DNA of 41,305 nt from Cladosporium sp. IMV 00045 (taxonomy: Eukaryota; Ascomycota; Dothideomycetes; Cladosporiales; Cladosporiaceae): contig MSJI02000083.1 of the NCBI GenBank assembly GCA_001931905.2, positions 25,212-66,516 of the forward strand. The letters are read 5' to 3'. The notes below the pieces were generated by a model. It made no database searches. It was given only the letters and a program-made list of their open reading frames with translations, and had not been told where the DNA came from. The position numbers and the translations under genes were made by a program. Of this stretch, positions 32,098 to 41,305 are shown piece by piece (positions within the stretch are counted from its first letter, which is position 1; every line of letters starts with the position of its first letter).

Positions 32098-33760
32098 TCA
32101 GGTGTACTGTGCTTGACGGTCGGCTTGAGCCTTCTCGTCAAGGTAAGCCTGTTGGTGCTGGTACTCCATGTCTCCGCGACGGCCGACACGCTCGAGCCAG
32201 CGCTCCGCCGAGTCAAGAGTAGCTTTGACGACGTGGCTGACCTGGCTCATCATGTCCAAGCCTTCGGTCGCGAAGGCGATCATACGGTGCGCTCCGCGGC
32301 TGGTCTCACTCTCGCCAGTCTGGTTGGCGGACACGAGACGCCAGCGCTGAGGGAGGGACATGAGTTGGTTGGTGACAAAGTGGCGAGCATTCTCGGGCAG
32401 CGCGCCGCCGGCTGAGCTGGAGACGTAGTTTGTCACGTGCTTAAGTGTGGTCCAGATGTCGTCTGAGTGCTTCTTGATGATATCCGCAAGACGTCGCGCA
32501 GCTTCATCGTGGTCAGGAGTCTTGGGACGCTCTCCCTCCTCCATAGATTTCTCGTTCTGCTTGTGCCATGAGTCACGGGCTTCGTCGTACTGCTCGAGCA
32601 CCATCTTGAGAGCGTCGCTGACTGTGGCTATGTGGACGGTGGCCTGGCCAAGAGCTTGAAGGCAATATTGCAAGCTGCGCCTAGACGTCACGCTGAGTGC
32701 CACACCCAAGCCAGAGGTCATGACAAACATCTGTCCAGCAACTTGAGATGACCAGCTACGGTTGTGAGGTGGGCGTTCCCTTGACCGGTCGATCGCTGCA
32801 GGGCTGTACTCCTCTCGGTAGGATGGTGGTTTGCTGGAACGGTATGGCGGCAAGTTGTCTGTGGAGTCACGCCTCATTGCTTCAGAGTCAACTTCCATGG
32901 CGTCCTCGTCGCCTTTCTCGAGATCATGCGGTCTGCGTTCATCGAGGTACCTGCGCAGCCCACTCTCGACGCCAGTATATCTGCCGACAGTGCCTACAGT
33001 GTTGACCATTGGCGTTGCGATGTTTCGCTCCACCAAGTTTGCACCGTATTGGACAAAGCGTGGCGAATAGTGTTTCGTGGTATTGTACACGAACATGGAG
33101 CTGTTGATAGATGCATTCATAGTCCCACCAACCCAGGGATGCTTAGTGGCAAACAGCTGAAGAAGTGGCTCGGCCTCCATCTCGGCTTCTCGCGTTGAGG
33201 CGCTCATACCAGTGTTGGTTCTGGGTGACATGACCTGGCTTGGCGCGCTTGTCGGTGACCGCACAAGATCTGTTTCCAGTCAGCTATGAGCTTTACTTCA
33301 CTCTTCAAAATCACGACTCACCTGGGTTGCCCAGTCCAGAAAGCGCCTCAGCAGCCAGTCTGACATCTGGGTCTTCCATCGAGATTGAACTCTTCTTTCT
33401 CCGCCCGCGCTCCTCATCGCTCCTCATGCTGCCTGTCTCGGACGGGCTCGCCATCACCACGTCCAAACTTCTCCTGGGACCATTCGTATAACCCGCATTG
33501 TGTCCTATGTCTATCGGTGGAAGGCTCCTTGCAGATAACGGCGAGCCACGGGAGGCATAGGCAGCCTCAGCTGCCGCCTGGGCATTGGCTTCGAATTGTG
33601 GTGATAAGACGGTGCGTAGGTCCGGCAGAGTGATGTCGTTGGCGTGCTTGTGACTTCCCAGCTCATGCCTGGGAACCTGTGGGAAGTTCAACTCGGATGG
33701 ATCGTGGCTGGCATGCTGCTGTTGCCCGTGCTCGCTCGGGCGCTGCTGAAGGTCCTCCAT
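32098..33760 (-). CDS. OPI1: Transcriptional repressor Opi1 / clock-controlled protein CCG-8
   Basis: In yeast Opi1 represses Ino2/Ino4-activated phospholipid and inositol genes and moves from ER to nucleus as phosphatidic acid falls. The Neurospora homologue is CCG-8. Exons 33760-33322 and 33269-32098 join across a canonical 52-nt intron (GTGAGT...GCTGAC...CAG) to 536 residues. The diagnostic segment DPDVRLAAEALSGLGNP is followed across the intron by DLVRSPTSAP. Next come GTMNASINSSMFVYNTTKHY and the C-terminal helical region SLQYCLQALGQATVHIATVS. The N-terminus is Gln/His-rich and probably disordered. It is divergent from the ELO elongase gene, a lipid-pathway neighbour, across 2.5 kb rich in CATGTG elements. 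The frame is intact. Confidence 0.92.
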
Positions 33761-36254
33761 GCGTGCGTGTGACTATGACGCCTTGGTCGGCTGTAGCGAC
33801 TAGTACTTGATCTCTTTGCGGACGTTGATGTGGGCGTCGAGTGAGTGAGAGAGCATGGAGATGGTAGGGTCTTATCTCATGTCGGCGTATACGAGGAGGG
33901 AGGTGGTAGAGGTGTGGTGTGGTGGCAGATGTGCCGTGGGCGGGAGGATTATCACGCTGAGAGGAGTTCGGGCTTTCGAGGCGCTGTCACATGCTTCGGC
34001 TGTGACGCTTCAAAGGCTCCATCGCTCCATTCGCACAAGCTATCGACGGCATGTTGGCTCGTGATTGGCTGTTAATTCACATTCACGTGCAAATCCCCAG
34101 TGCCAGGTTTCCGGGCCGTTTTGCGATTTTGCTTTCTTCCTCTTGCCATGTGCTTCTCCATCCGTCTATGATTTCCCGTGCGTGCACTTTACGCTTTTCG
34201 CAAGTCAAGTCTGGCATCGTGAGAGAAAATCACAATATAAAACACCCCACGCCTGCGATATACTGCCTTACCGCATACATCCCCACGTCCGTCTTTGCGC
34301 TTACTCCCATGGCACGCACATGCAACCAAGCGTGTGGTCACAATTCCCACTGGATCGCTTAGAGACACATGCAGAAACTCAATGCAGAAAGCCGCAATTG
34401 GAGCGAAAAAGCGCTTGATTTTCGACGTTTCGAGGCGATACGTCCGTTCTGTGTAGCCGCACATGTGATCATATTTTCATGTGGACGCTCGCTACGTCTG
34501 CCGGTATGCCTGACACTTGGGGTTGCTGTTCCCTCGCATTGGGTGCACTGAGTTAAATACGTACCCTTTTTCGCCGATGATTCAGCTTTCACATGGATAC
34601 ATGGGATGCTGTCGAGATCATATGCGTGGGGGTGTCGATTGTCAAACTTCTCCCATGGGTCCATCAAATATCGTAAGAGGATTGTGAAACCAATGCCTGG
34701 GATCACATGTTCCGCTGTCGATGGCAATGCAGAGCTCCAGGTTGCCGGCAGGCGGCATATGGGACCTGTCTTCCCACCGGCATCGGATGTAGAGTGCTCA
34801 TGCAGCATGCCGGTTGTATTCTGCACACTATGACAGTCTGGTCGTGGAGATGCTGTTGAGAATGCTGCTGGCCGAGGACGAGTTGAGCTGACGCAAAGCG
34901 CTCGATCTAACAGCGACGACAATATATACCAGCCCGATTCAAGAAACGCCATTGTTCAGAGAGGACGAAGAGGATGCCTAAAACCACAAAAGCATCATGT
35001 AAGAAGTGCTTCTTCATCTTATCAAAAATCCACATTTGCTTGCTAGCAATGCGGACGAAGTGTTGGTTAGGCCTCAATGTGAGTTTGAGATACTGTAATT
35101 TGGAGGCATGCAAAGCGATGCGAAGCCAGCACGTCGCAACATTGCGAGCAAGGTAGCTTGCATCTCGCCGGAATTTGATTGACGCTACTTGTAACGTCTT
35201 GCTCGTTTTTGTCCAGAGGATCAAAAAAAATGGCAAGCAAAGCTGGACGGTCGAAGGAAAAGGTATGTATTGCTATGCAGCTGTAGAGTACTGGGTCCTT
35301 CTGGTTCTGGTTGTCAATGGACCCACTCCATCAATACAGTACTATCAACGATAAATCGACAGGTAGCAGGACTTCCAGAATCATTGAATCGAGGCATAGA
35401 TTCACCTCAAGATGTCGAGACGTTCACACACAGCGCTCATACGCACGTAAGGCAAGGCACAACCAACAATGAATGGCCGGATCGTTTAGCCATGCATCTC
35501 TTCAAATGACGAGCGCCACGCTCGTAGCGCTGCTCGCGTGCCCAAGTGTATGATCTGGACTATGGGACCGTCTACCGAGATCCGAGCTTTGACATTTGGA
35601 GATGCAGAATAGCGGCTCGTATAGAGGAGGAGCGAGAGGAGATTCATCACAGTGGTACAGCATACAAGGCTACGAGATGAAGCGCCCGTGCCACCAGGGC
35701 TAGTACCAATACAACGGGCTCCATCCCAACAAGATGCGAAATACAGCCAAAATGATCGGATTTCCACCTCGGCCCAGCATCGCGCCGAGCCGGCATTGAA
35801 TCCGTTCACTGCGGTTGTGGTCATCCAACGCGCCGCCTGTCCAATGGGCGACGGCAGAGGAAATTGTTTCGCGTCTCAATCAAATCTCCGCGCCGAGGGT
35901 CCAAGAGAAAGTCGACCGGGCGGAGAGAGAGAGAAACCCCTTTCACTAAGCACTCTCCACTTGCACCAGAGACATAATTCCCCCACGTGTCCTCGCACTC
36001 CTTTTTGTCGCGGATTCGATTATTGCAGTCTTTCCCTTCATCCCTACCTTGTCGTCGTTGTCGTCGTCGTTCCTTCGCTGTCATCGAGGCAGTGCAATCT
36101 TCTTGGTTGAGGCGCCTGCACGCGACATCACTCATCCGCCACTTCCCGCCGGCAATTTGACGTTCGGTCTTCAAATAAACACGCCGACAGTCTTTTCAGG
36201 CCTTCGCAAACATCTAATCGTACCACCCTCACACGCGCCACATATACCGCCATC
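33761..36254. other. Divergent intergenic region Opi1 / ELO
   Basis: A 2.5-kb gap with no supported gene. The ORF at 34359-34952 (-) overlaps the CATGTG cluster and has no recognisable content. The 250 bp before the ELO ATG are pyrimidine-rich, with a GTCGTCGTTGTCGTC run near 36050. Confidence 0.55.
33988..34709. promoter_or_regulatory. Cluster of eight CATGTG/CACATG hexamers (UAS-INO-like)
   Basis: CATGTG or its complement occurs at 33988, 34147, 34317, 34366, 34462 (within the palindrome CACATGTG at 34460-34467), 34478, 34590 and 34704. The copy at 34586-34595 reads CATGTGAAAG on the minus strand, 9 of 10 bases of the yeast UAS-INO consensus CATGTGAAAT. These bHLH (Ino2/Ino4-type) sites lie 230-950 bp upstream of the Opi1 ATG and 1.5-2.3 kb from the ELO ATG. 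Yeast OPI1 itself carries such an element. Binding is inferred. Confidence 0.5.
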
Positions 36255-37362
36255 ATGTCCGCTCCTTCATGGCTCGAGGTCGGCATGCCGACCCTCGACC
36301 GTCCCTTCGGCGTCGCCCTTTGGCCCATCTTCTCTGCCGCCTGGGAGAAGATGTTCGGCTACCCGGCTGAGAACTTCAGATTCATTCAGGGCAAGGAGCT
36401 CATGTCAACCCACAAAGAGACGGCTATTGCACTCGTTGTATACTACATCGTCATCCTTGGTGGTCGCGAGCTCATGAGGAACCGCGCGGCCTTCAAGTTG
36501 AACGGCCCCTTCAAGATCCACAACCTGTACTTGACCATCATCAGCGGCGGTCTTCTCGCGCTCTTCATTGAGCAGCTTCTCCCCACCCTGGTCAGGAATG
36601 GTGTCTTCTACGCCATCTGCGACCTCAACGGTGGCTGGACTGACAAGCTCGTTCTGCTTTACTACGTGAGTTTTGCGCTTAAAAAGGAGGAAATTCAAGG
36701 AGAAGACAAAAACTAATATGCAATTTTACCAGCTCAACTACCTCACCAAGTACCTCGAGCTTATTGACACCGTCTTCCTCGTCCTCAAGAAGAAGCCGCT
36801 CACCTTCCTCCACACCTACCACCACGGCGCCACCGCCCTGCTCTGCTACACCCAGCTTCTCGGCAACACCGCCGTCTCCTGGGTTGTCATCACCCTCAAC
36901 CTGACCGTCCACGTCGTCATGTACTGGTACTACTTCCAGGCCGCGCGCGGCATCAAGATCTGGTGGAAGAAGTACATCACCATCCTGCAAATCACCCAGT
37001 TCATCATCGACCTGGGCTTCGTTTACTTCGCCTCCTACACCTACTTCTCCGCCAGCTACTTCCCCTGGCTGCCGACCGCCGGCATCTGCGCCGGCGAGGA
37101 GTTCGCCGCCTTCGCCGGCATGGGCATCTTGTCCAGCTACCTCGTTCTCTTCATCGGATTCTACATCTCCACCTACAAGAAGCCCGTCAAGAAGGGCCGC
37201 GGCCGCGCTGCTTCCGCTCTTGTCGAGATGAAGGACGAGCAGCTCCCCACCGCCAAGCAGGTCCAGAGGAGACTGAGCGGTGGCCAGGCCACTCTCGCCA
37301 CTGGCAAGGAGAACGGCGCTCCCGCCTCCAACGGCCGCGCCACCCGCTCGCGCAAGGCTTAG
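36255..37362 (+). CDS. ELO-family fatty acid elongase (Elo2/Elo3-like)
   Basis: ER-membrane 3-ketoacyl-CoA synthase that condenses malonyl-CoA with long-chain acyl-CoA, feeding sphingolipid and very-long-chain fatty acid synthesis. Exons 36255-36665 and 36733-37362 join in frame across a 67-nt intron (GTGAGT...ACTAATA...CAG) to 346 residues, the usual length for yeast Elo2/Elo3. The diagnostic histidine box H164-TY-H167-H168 is present, preceded by [13 protein letters not shown]. The following [12 protein letters not shown] is also family-typical. About seven helices are visible, and the C-terminus is basic and Lys-rich (KKGRGRAA...RATRSRKA). Very-long-chain type is inferred from length and motif, and exact chain specificity is unknown. 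Confidence 0.93.
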
Positions 37363-37964
37363 ATGGCCAGCGAGGATTCGGATCCGGAATGCGCTATCAG
37401 TGACCCGGCTGTCGAAAGGTGATTGGCCGGTGTGTTAGCAGTCAAGCGCTGGTTGGAAAGACGCCAATAGACTAGGGGATTGAGGAGAATTGGAGACGAA
37501 AGAGGGAGAGAGAATACAGACGAGAAGAGAGAGACTCGGACGAGCTGGAGCCAACATCTCGGGCTCAGCTCATGCATTGTGTCGTTATTTGCATAACTAC
37601 GGCGAAGTTTTGTCTGAGCAAGGAGTTGAAAACCACCGAAAAAGGCGATTTGCACATTCGTGCAACATGCGCTCTAATGCTTATGGAAGGAGTTCAGGGC
37701 GTGTCTTGTCGACGATGGTGGATGAAGACATCGTCGATAGGCAGGAATGGAAGGGAACGAAAGGAAAGGCACAATGGCATGGCATGGTATGGAGTCGGGG
37801 TTGTGTTCTTGTATGATACATGTATTTTGCTAAAGGGAAGAAAAGAAAACATAGAATTTTAATAATACATTTTGCATCTTAATTCGCTTGTCGTCTTGGT
37901 TCAGTAGCCTTACCTAGCGGAAAACACACCAGTGAGCAACTGACCCCTCGCAACAAACGCAGAG

Positions 37965-37980
37965 ATACATGTACATGTAT
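37965..37980. repeat. 16-bp palindrome (ATACATGT / ACATGTAT)
   Basis: A perfect inverted repeat of two 8-bp halves. A 12-bp version, ACATGTACATGT, recurs at 38331-38342. It may be a dimeric factor site or a chance dinucleotide-type repeat. Confidence 0.55.
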
Positions 37981-38093
37981 GGTAAGGCTAGCCATGAGTC
38001 AACGTACAGGTGAACCTGCGATCATGCCTCAGCATGCCAGTCGCGACAGCGTCTCATACTACTACTGTATTCACCAGCGGCGATTTCGTGTTA

Positions 38094-38127
38094 TAGGTAA
38101 ATGTTTGTTCTAGGTAAATGTTTGTTC
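38094..38127 (+). repeat. 17-bp perfect tandem duplication
   Basis: TAGGTAAATGTTTGTTC occurs twice head to tail (38094-38110 and 38111-38127). It looks like a recent local duplication. Confidence 0.8.
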
Positions 38128-38826
38128 GGCATGAAATTGAAGTCAGTATTCTCGTTTCCTTCTTTGGTTAAAAGACACAAGACTTGCTCAATACATGTAG
38201 TCATCGTTTGGCGCCGAGACCAGACTGCCTTCAATACGACCGCTGAAAGAATAGCCGCTAATACTGGCGTTTTGGGTAATTCAATAGCTCTCTTCTTGTC
38301 ATTGTTCACCAATGAAATCGAGCAAACAATACATGTACATGTTGCATTGGAGTTCGCCAAAAGAGTGAGGTCATTCTCGGCTAAGATACCTCGCTCATGC
38401 CCTTCGCCGCATTCGGTAGGTTAGCCTAGCGAAATCAATAATACACCAAGATCCACTCTTTTGCCATCGTTTGTCGTTGGTGTTCAACACGACCAAGAAA
38501 CCTGAAAGGTAGGAAACATTGAGTCCTGAGCTTGCCACGACTCTACCAATCTCCTTGCTCCTTCTACCCAGTCACCGCTGCACTTACCATCGCACAAGAA
38601 CAAAGCCCCACTGCCCTTACCAGTGGAGGCAAACACCAGTCATACACAACGTTGACTGTTATATTCACACTTCCATAGTCTTTCATTCTTCCTTTTATCT
38701 CCTAGCATTAGCATCCTACGAGACCTAGAACTCACACAGTATTTTAGCTTCGCATTTCATCGATCTCTCCAATCCAGACGCGTCAAGTGGACATCGACAC
38801 CGACGACAGCAGCAACATCAACAACC

Positions 38827-39805
38827 ATGGCACCGATCGTGCATCTCGTTCGCCACGCGCAGGGGTTCCACAACCTCTGCAAAGAGAACGAAGTCATCCA
38901 CGACCCTCTCCTCACACCGGCAGGCAAGGCACAATGCGGCACCCTCCATTACCGGTTCCCGCACCACGCCAGTGTGGATCTCGTGGTCTCATCGCCCATA
39001 AGACGGACGCTTTACACCTCACTCCTTGGCTTCGAGGAGGAGATCAAGAAGAAAAGCCTCAAAGTCCTCGCCCTTCCCGAGCTGCAGGAGACCTCCGAAT
39101 TGCCTTGCGACACAGGATCTGCACCAGAGGACCTCGCCAAAGAATTCGCCAACGAGCCCGTCGATCTCCACTTGGTCCACCATGGCTGGAATGTCAAGAC
39201 TGGCAAATGGGCACCGGATCAGGAAGCCATTGCTGAGAGAGCTAGAAGTGCTCGCGAGTGGTTGAGGAATAGGCATGAGAAGGAGATTGTCGTTGTTACT
39301 CACGGTTCGTTCAGAACCTGTCTTGGCGCTGCTGCTGCTACTGCTTTTGCCACTGCCTTTTCATTGGCTTTGGCAAACAGCTTTGCGTGATTGTTGCTAA
39401 ACGAGGGAAGAGAATGCTGATCTAACATCACAGGCGGCCTTTTGCACTATCTCACAGAGGACTTCAAGAATAACGAACGCTTCCCTGGCACTGGCTGGGC
39501 GAATACCGAGTTCCGCTCTTACCGCTTTGACGATTCTAGGTATGCCTAAGCTCATATCTATTTCACAGTGCAAGCTACTGATCATCTCCAGCCCTCACGA
39601 AGCCCATTTGATCGAGACCGAGGATTCAAAGACCTGCAGGACCTCCAAGCCGCTCGACCACAACGAAGTCACGCAGCTGAAGCGCACGATGTCGAAAGAA
39701 GCCGGCGACAAAATCGACGAGGCGAACAAGGAAATCAAGGCAGAGAAGGGAGACGATTTTGAGGGTTCGACGCATCATGCGCAGCACATTCAGTCGAAAG
39801 TATAA
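38827..39805 (+). CDS. Histidine phosphatase (phosphoglycerate mutase-like, Pmu1 type)
   Basis: Member of the histidine phosphatase branch that includes phosphoglycerate mutase and yeast Pmu1. Exons 38827-39304, 39434-39539 and 39592-39805 join in frame to 265 residues. Introns are 129 and 52 nt. The catalytic RHG-type motif is V-R9-H10-A-Q-G, with the variant Ala-Gln shared by Pmu1-like proteins. SSPIRRT supplies the phosphate-binding arginine. The second catalytic histidine is H159 in VVVTHGG, split by the first intron. The C-terminal third is Lys/Glu-rich. The substrate is unknown and a glycolytic role is unlikely. In the third exon an earlier acceptor (39568) would bring an in-frame stop, so the one at 39591 was chosen. 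Confidence 0.88.
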
Positions 39806-40821
39806 CCATCCCGTGTGGTGATGTGCTTCAGTGCGGACATCTGACATGCTACTTGCAGCTGCAACAAAACGCAAGGGACGATGTTGGGACTTTCCTTTGA
39901 GGACAGAGGTGTTTTTGAATCATGGGCCATTGGAGAATGGCATCGACGGACAGGGATTGCCTAGATGTGATGACATGATGATTGCGTGACGGTGGGCAAC
40001 CCCCACACTCTGGATTGGATGCTTATCTTGGATTCACGGATGGACGGACTGGCAAAAGGCAGGGACACTCGCGGCATTGCGGCATTGCATTGGATTATCG
40101 ATGATTAGCTGAAGAAGCGTCTTTTGAAGCCAGCAGCATAGCGTTCCTTTCCGATTGTAGGTAGCTACATGATAGGCGAGAATACCACCTCCAGTGTCAA
40201 TCCGATGCCAATGCCATTGCCAACCCTCCTAGCGTCAATCCTTCCCCCATGTTGATCTCAAAATCTCGCATACAGTCACTGGTTCGCTTCGCAGGTGCAT
40301 AAGCGTCTTTATATAAATACGATAGACCTTGGCCGGTGAGGCTGGGCCACCCCTACAGTCTCTCATAGAAAGGCAAACTCAACAGTAGTGATCTCTTGAC
40401 TGCTGTCAGGCGAAAGCCTCACACGTGCCCGTTAGGTTTACAAAACTAGACCCCAAAGCAGTTCATCAGGTACCCGCCACCCACTTGACTAGCAATTCAC
40501 TACTTGACTTTCTCTCCCGCGCCGCTACCGCTCCAACGCCCGTGCACCAGCAGCATCGCGAAGCATCAGCGAGCAGCCCACCAACACCCATCGCAGCGCA
40601 TTTCCATCACGTCCGACCTGTCAAGTCGCAAGGCAGAGTAAAACAGCCACTTGTTTCCCCTCGCGGCCTTCCGCTCACCCCACCTCATCCCATCAGTCGT
40701 CTCTGCGGCCGCCCTTTTCACGCCCTTCCATCCTCGACGTCTCGGTGCTTCTTTTCTTTTTCCCACCACGCCCGCCGCAGAGAAAGACAGCGCCATTGAG
40801 CCACCGCCACCACAGACGCGT
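39806..40821. other. Intergenic, promoter and leader of the Mam3-like gene
   Basis: About 1 kb. The clearest element is the TATA-like string at 40310-40319. From there to the ATG at 40822 lies a C-rich stretch that could be a ~450-nt 5' leader. The ORF at 40425-40799 is in this leader and has no recognisable content. Confidence 0.5.
40310..40319 (+). promoter_or_regulatory. TATA-like element upstream of the Mam3-like gene
   Basis: TATATAAATA lies about 500 bp before the ATG. It would imply a long leader or an unseen 5' intron. Suggestive only. Confidence 0.35.
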
Positions 40822-41305
40822 ATGTCGTCGATGCGAGCAGCTGCGTCTTCACACCAGGCCATCAGCAGGGCGACCGGCTCGTCCGGTGCGTCGTCTTTGA
40901 GGAGGAATGGATACGGCTCGTCGATAGCCCTGCGGCCGGCCGTGCTCGGTCTGGCGAAGCTGTTGTTCTTGCCGCTCGCGAGCGCCGCGCCGCTGCTGCA
41001 GGCGAGGAGCCATGGCGGTGACGAGGAGCTCCCCAAGGACCCCGGCGACCCGGACCTCTACATGTACCTGGGCGTGGCTGTTGCGCTGGTTCTGCTGGGA
41101 GGCGCTTTTGCCGGTCTCACGATCGCGCTCATGGGTCAGGACGAGACGTACCTGCAGGTCATTGCTACGAGTGGAGAGGGATCGGAGAAGAGACATGCGA
41201 AGAGGGTGTTGAGGCTGTTGAATAAGGGCAAGCATTGGGTTTTGGTCACGCTGCTCCTCAGCAATGTCATTACCAATGAAACTTTGCCTATTGTGTTGGA
41301 TAGAA
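40822..41305 (+). CDS. Mam3/CNNM-type DUF21 transmembrane protein, 5' part
   Basis: N-terminal 161 codons of a DUF21 (CNNM transmembrane) protein like yeast Mam3, a vacuolar membrane protein linked to manganese/metal homeostasis. The frame is open to the window edge, so the CBS-domain pair expected downstream is not visible. It starts at the first ATG ([14 protein letters not shown]). A hydrophobic segment [16 protein letters not shown] acts as signal or first helix. [20 protein letters not shown] then leads into the diagnostic [16 protein letters not shown], and [20 protein letters not shown] follows. The second in-frame ATG is three codons on, so the start is uncertain by that much. Confidence 0.88.
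   Translation, partial: MSSMRAAASSHQAISRATGSSGASSLRRNGYGSSIALRPAVLGLAKLLFLPLASAAPLLQARSHGGDEELPKDPGDPDLYMYLGVAVALVLLGGAFAGLTIALMGQDETYLQVIATSGEGSEKRHAKRVLRLLNKGKHWVLVTLLLSNVITNETLPIVLDR

Larger units (their letters stand above)
37363..38826. other. Intergenic with ATACATGTA motifs
   Basis: About 1.46 kb with no supported gene. It contains a 16-bp palindrome at 37965-37980, other ACATGTA strings near 37816, 38194 and 38331, and a 17-bp direct duplication at 38094-38127. Confidence 0.55.

Noticed and set aside
34359..34952. 197-codon minus-strand ORF in the Opi1/ELO gap
   Set aside because: No recognisable composition or motif, and it coincides with the CATGTG cluster.
1..41305. Mobile elements, CRISPR arrays, RIP-type AT-rich blocks
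   Set aside because: No transposase, reverse transcriptase, terminal repeats, spaced direct repeats or strongly AT-skewed blocks were seen. The acyltransferase pseudogenes show indels, not RIP-like transitions.

Overview
The window is nuclear DNA from a filamentous ascomycete, most likely a dothideomycete of the Mycosphaerellales/Capnodiales type. The lineage is an inference from protein character and gene style. What points to it is the 47-130 nt spliceosomal introns with GTRAGT donors and CTRAY branch points, the roughly 50% GC content, fungal-specific families (PDR/CDR ABC transporter, Opi1/CCG-8, fungal acyltransferase-3, Gpi16), and dispersed single RNA genes. I found no transposon, CRISPR array, virus or organellar sequence.

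Layout. 1.6-5.1 kb holds a divergent housekeeping pair, GPI transamidase subunit Gpi16 (-) and U1 snRNP factor Luc7 (+). An AT-richer gap follows, carrying a decayed ~88-bp tandem repeat and an intron-containing tRNA-Leu(AAG). 7.8-15.8 kb looks like a surface-polysaccharide module. It has a ConA/GH16-like-ectodomain acyltransferase (-), a second acyltransferase (-) and, divergently, an intact family-2 glycosyltransferase (+). Both acyltransferases are broken by a nonsense codon and/or single-base indels. 16.2-16.4 kb carries a U6 snRNA gene (-) interrupted by a 59-nt mRNA-type intron just before the ACAGAG box, with a TATA box, an internal A-box and a downstream B-box-like element.

17.3-30.2 kb is a run of minus-strand genes: a DUF2235 alpha/beta hydrolase, a disordered KEN-box protein, an MFS sugar transporter with one frameshift, and a full-length PDR-type ABC transporter. 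32.1-37.4 kb has the lipid regulator Opi1 (-) divergent from an ELO fatty-acid elongase (+). The gap between them contains eight CATGTG/CACATG hexamers. 38.8-41.3 kb has a histidine phosphatase (+) and the 5' part of a Mam3/CNNM-type DUF21 protein (+) that runs off the window.

Most notable: the intron-bearing U6 gene with its composite Pol III promoter, the selective decay of two acyltransferases beside an intact polysaccharide-type glycosyltransferase, and the Ino2/Ino4-type element cluster upstream of Opi1. Frame breaks in the acyltransferases and sugar transporter are real in this sequence. Whether they are biological or assembly errors cannot be settled without reads.
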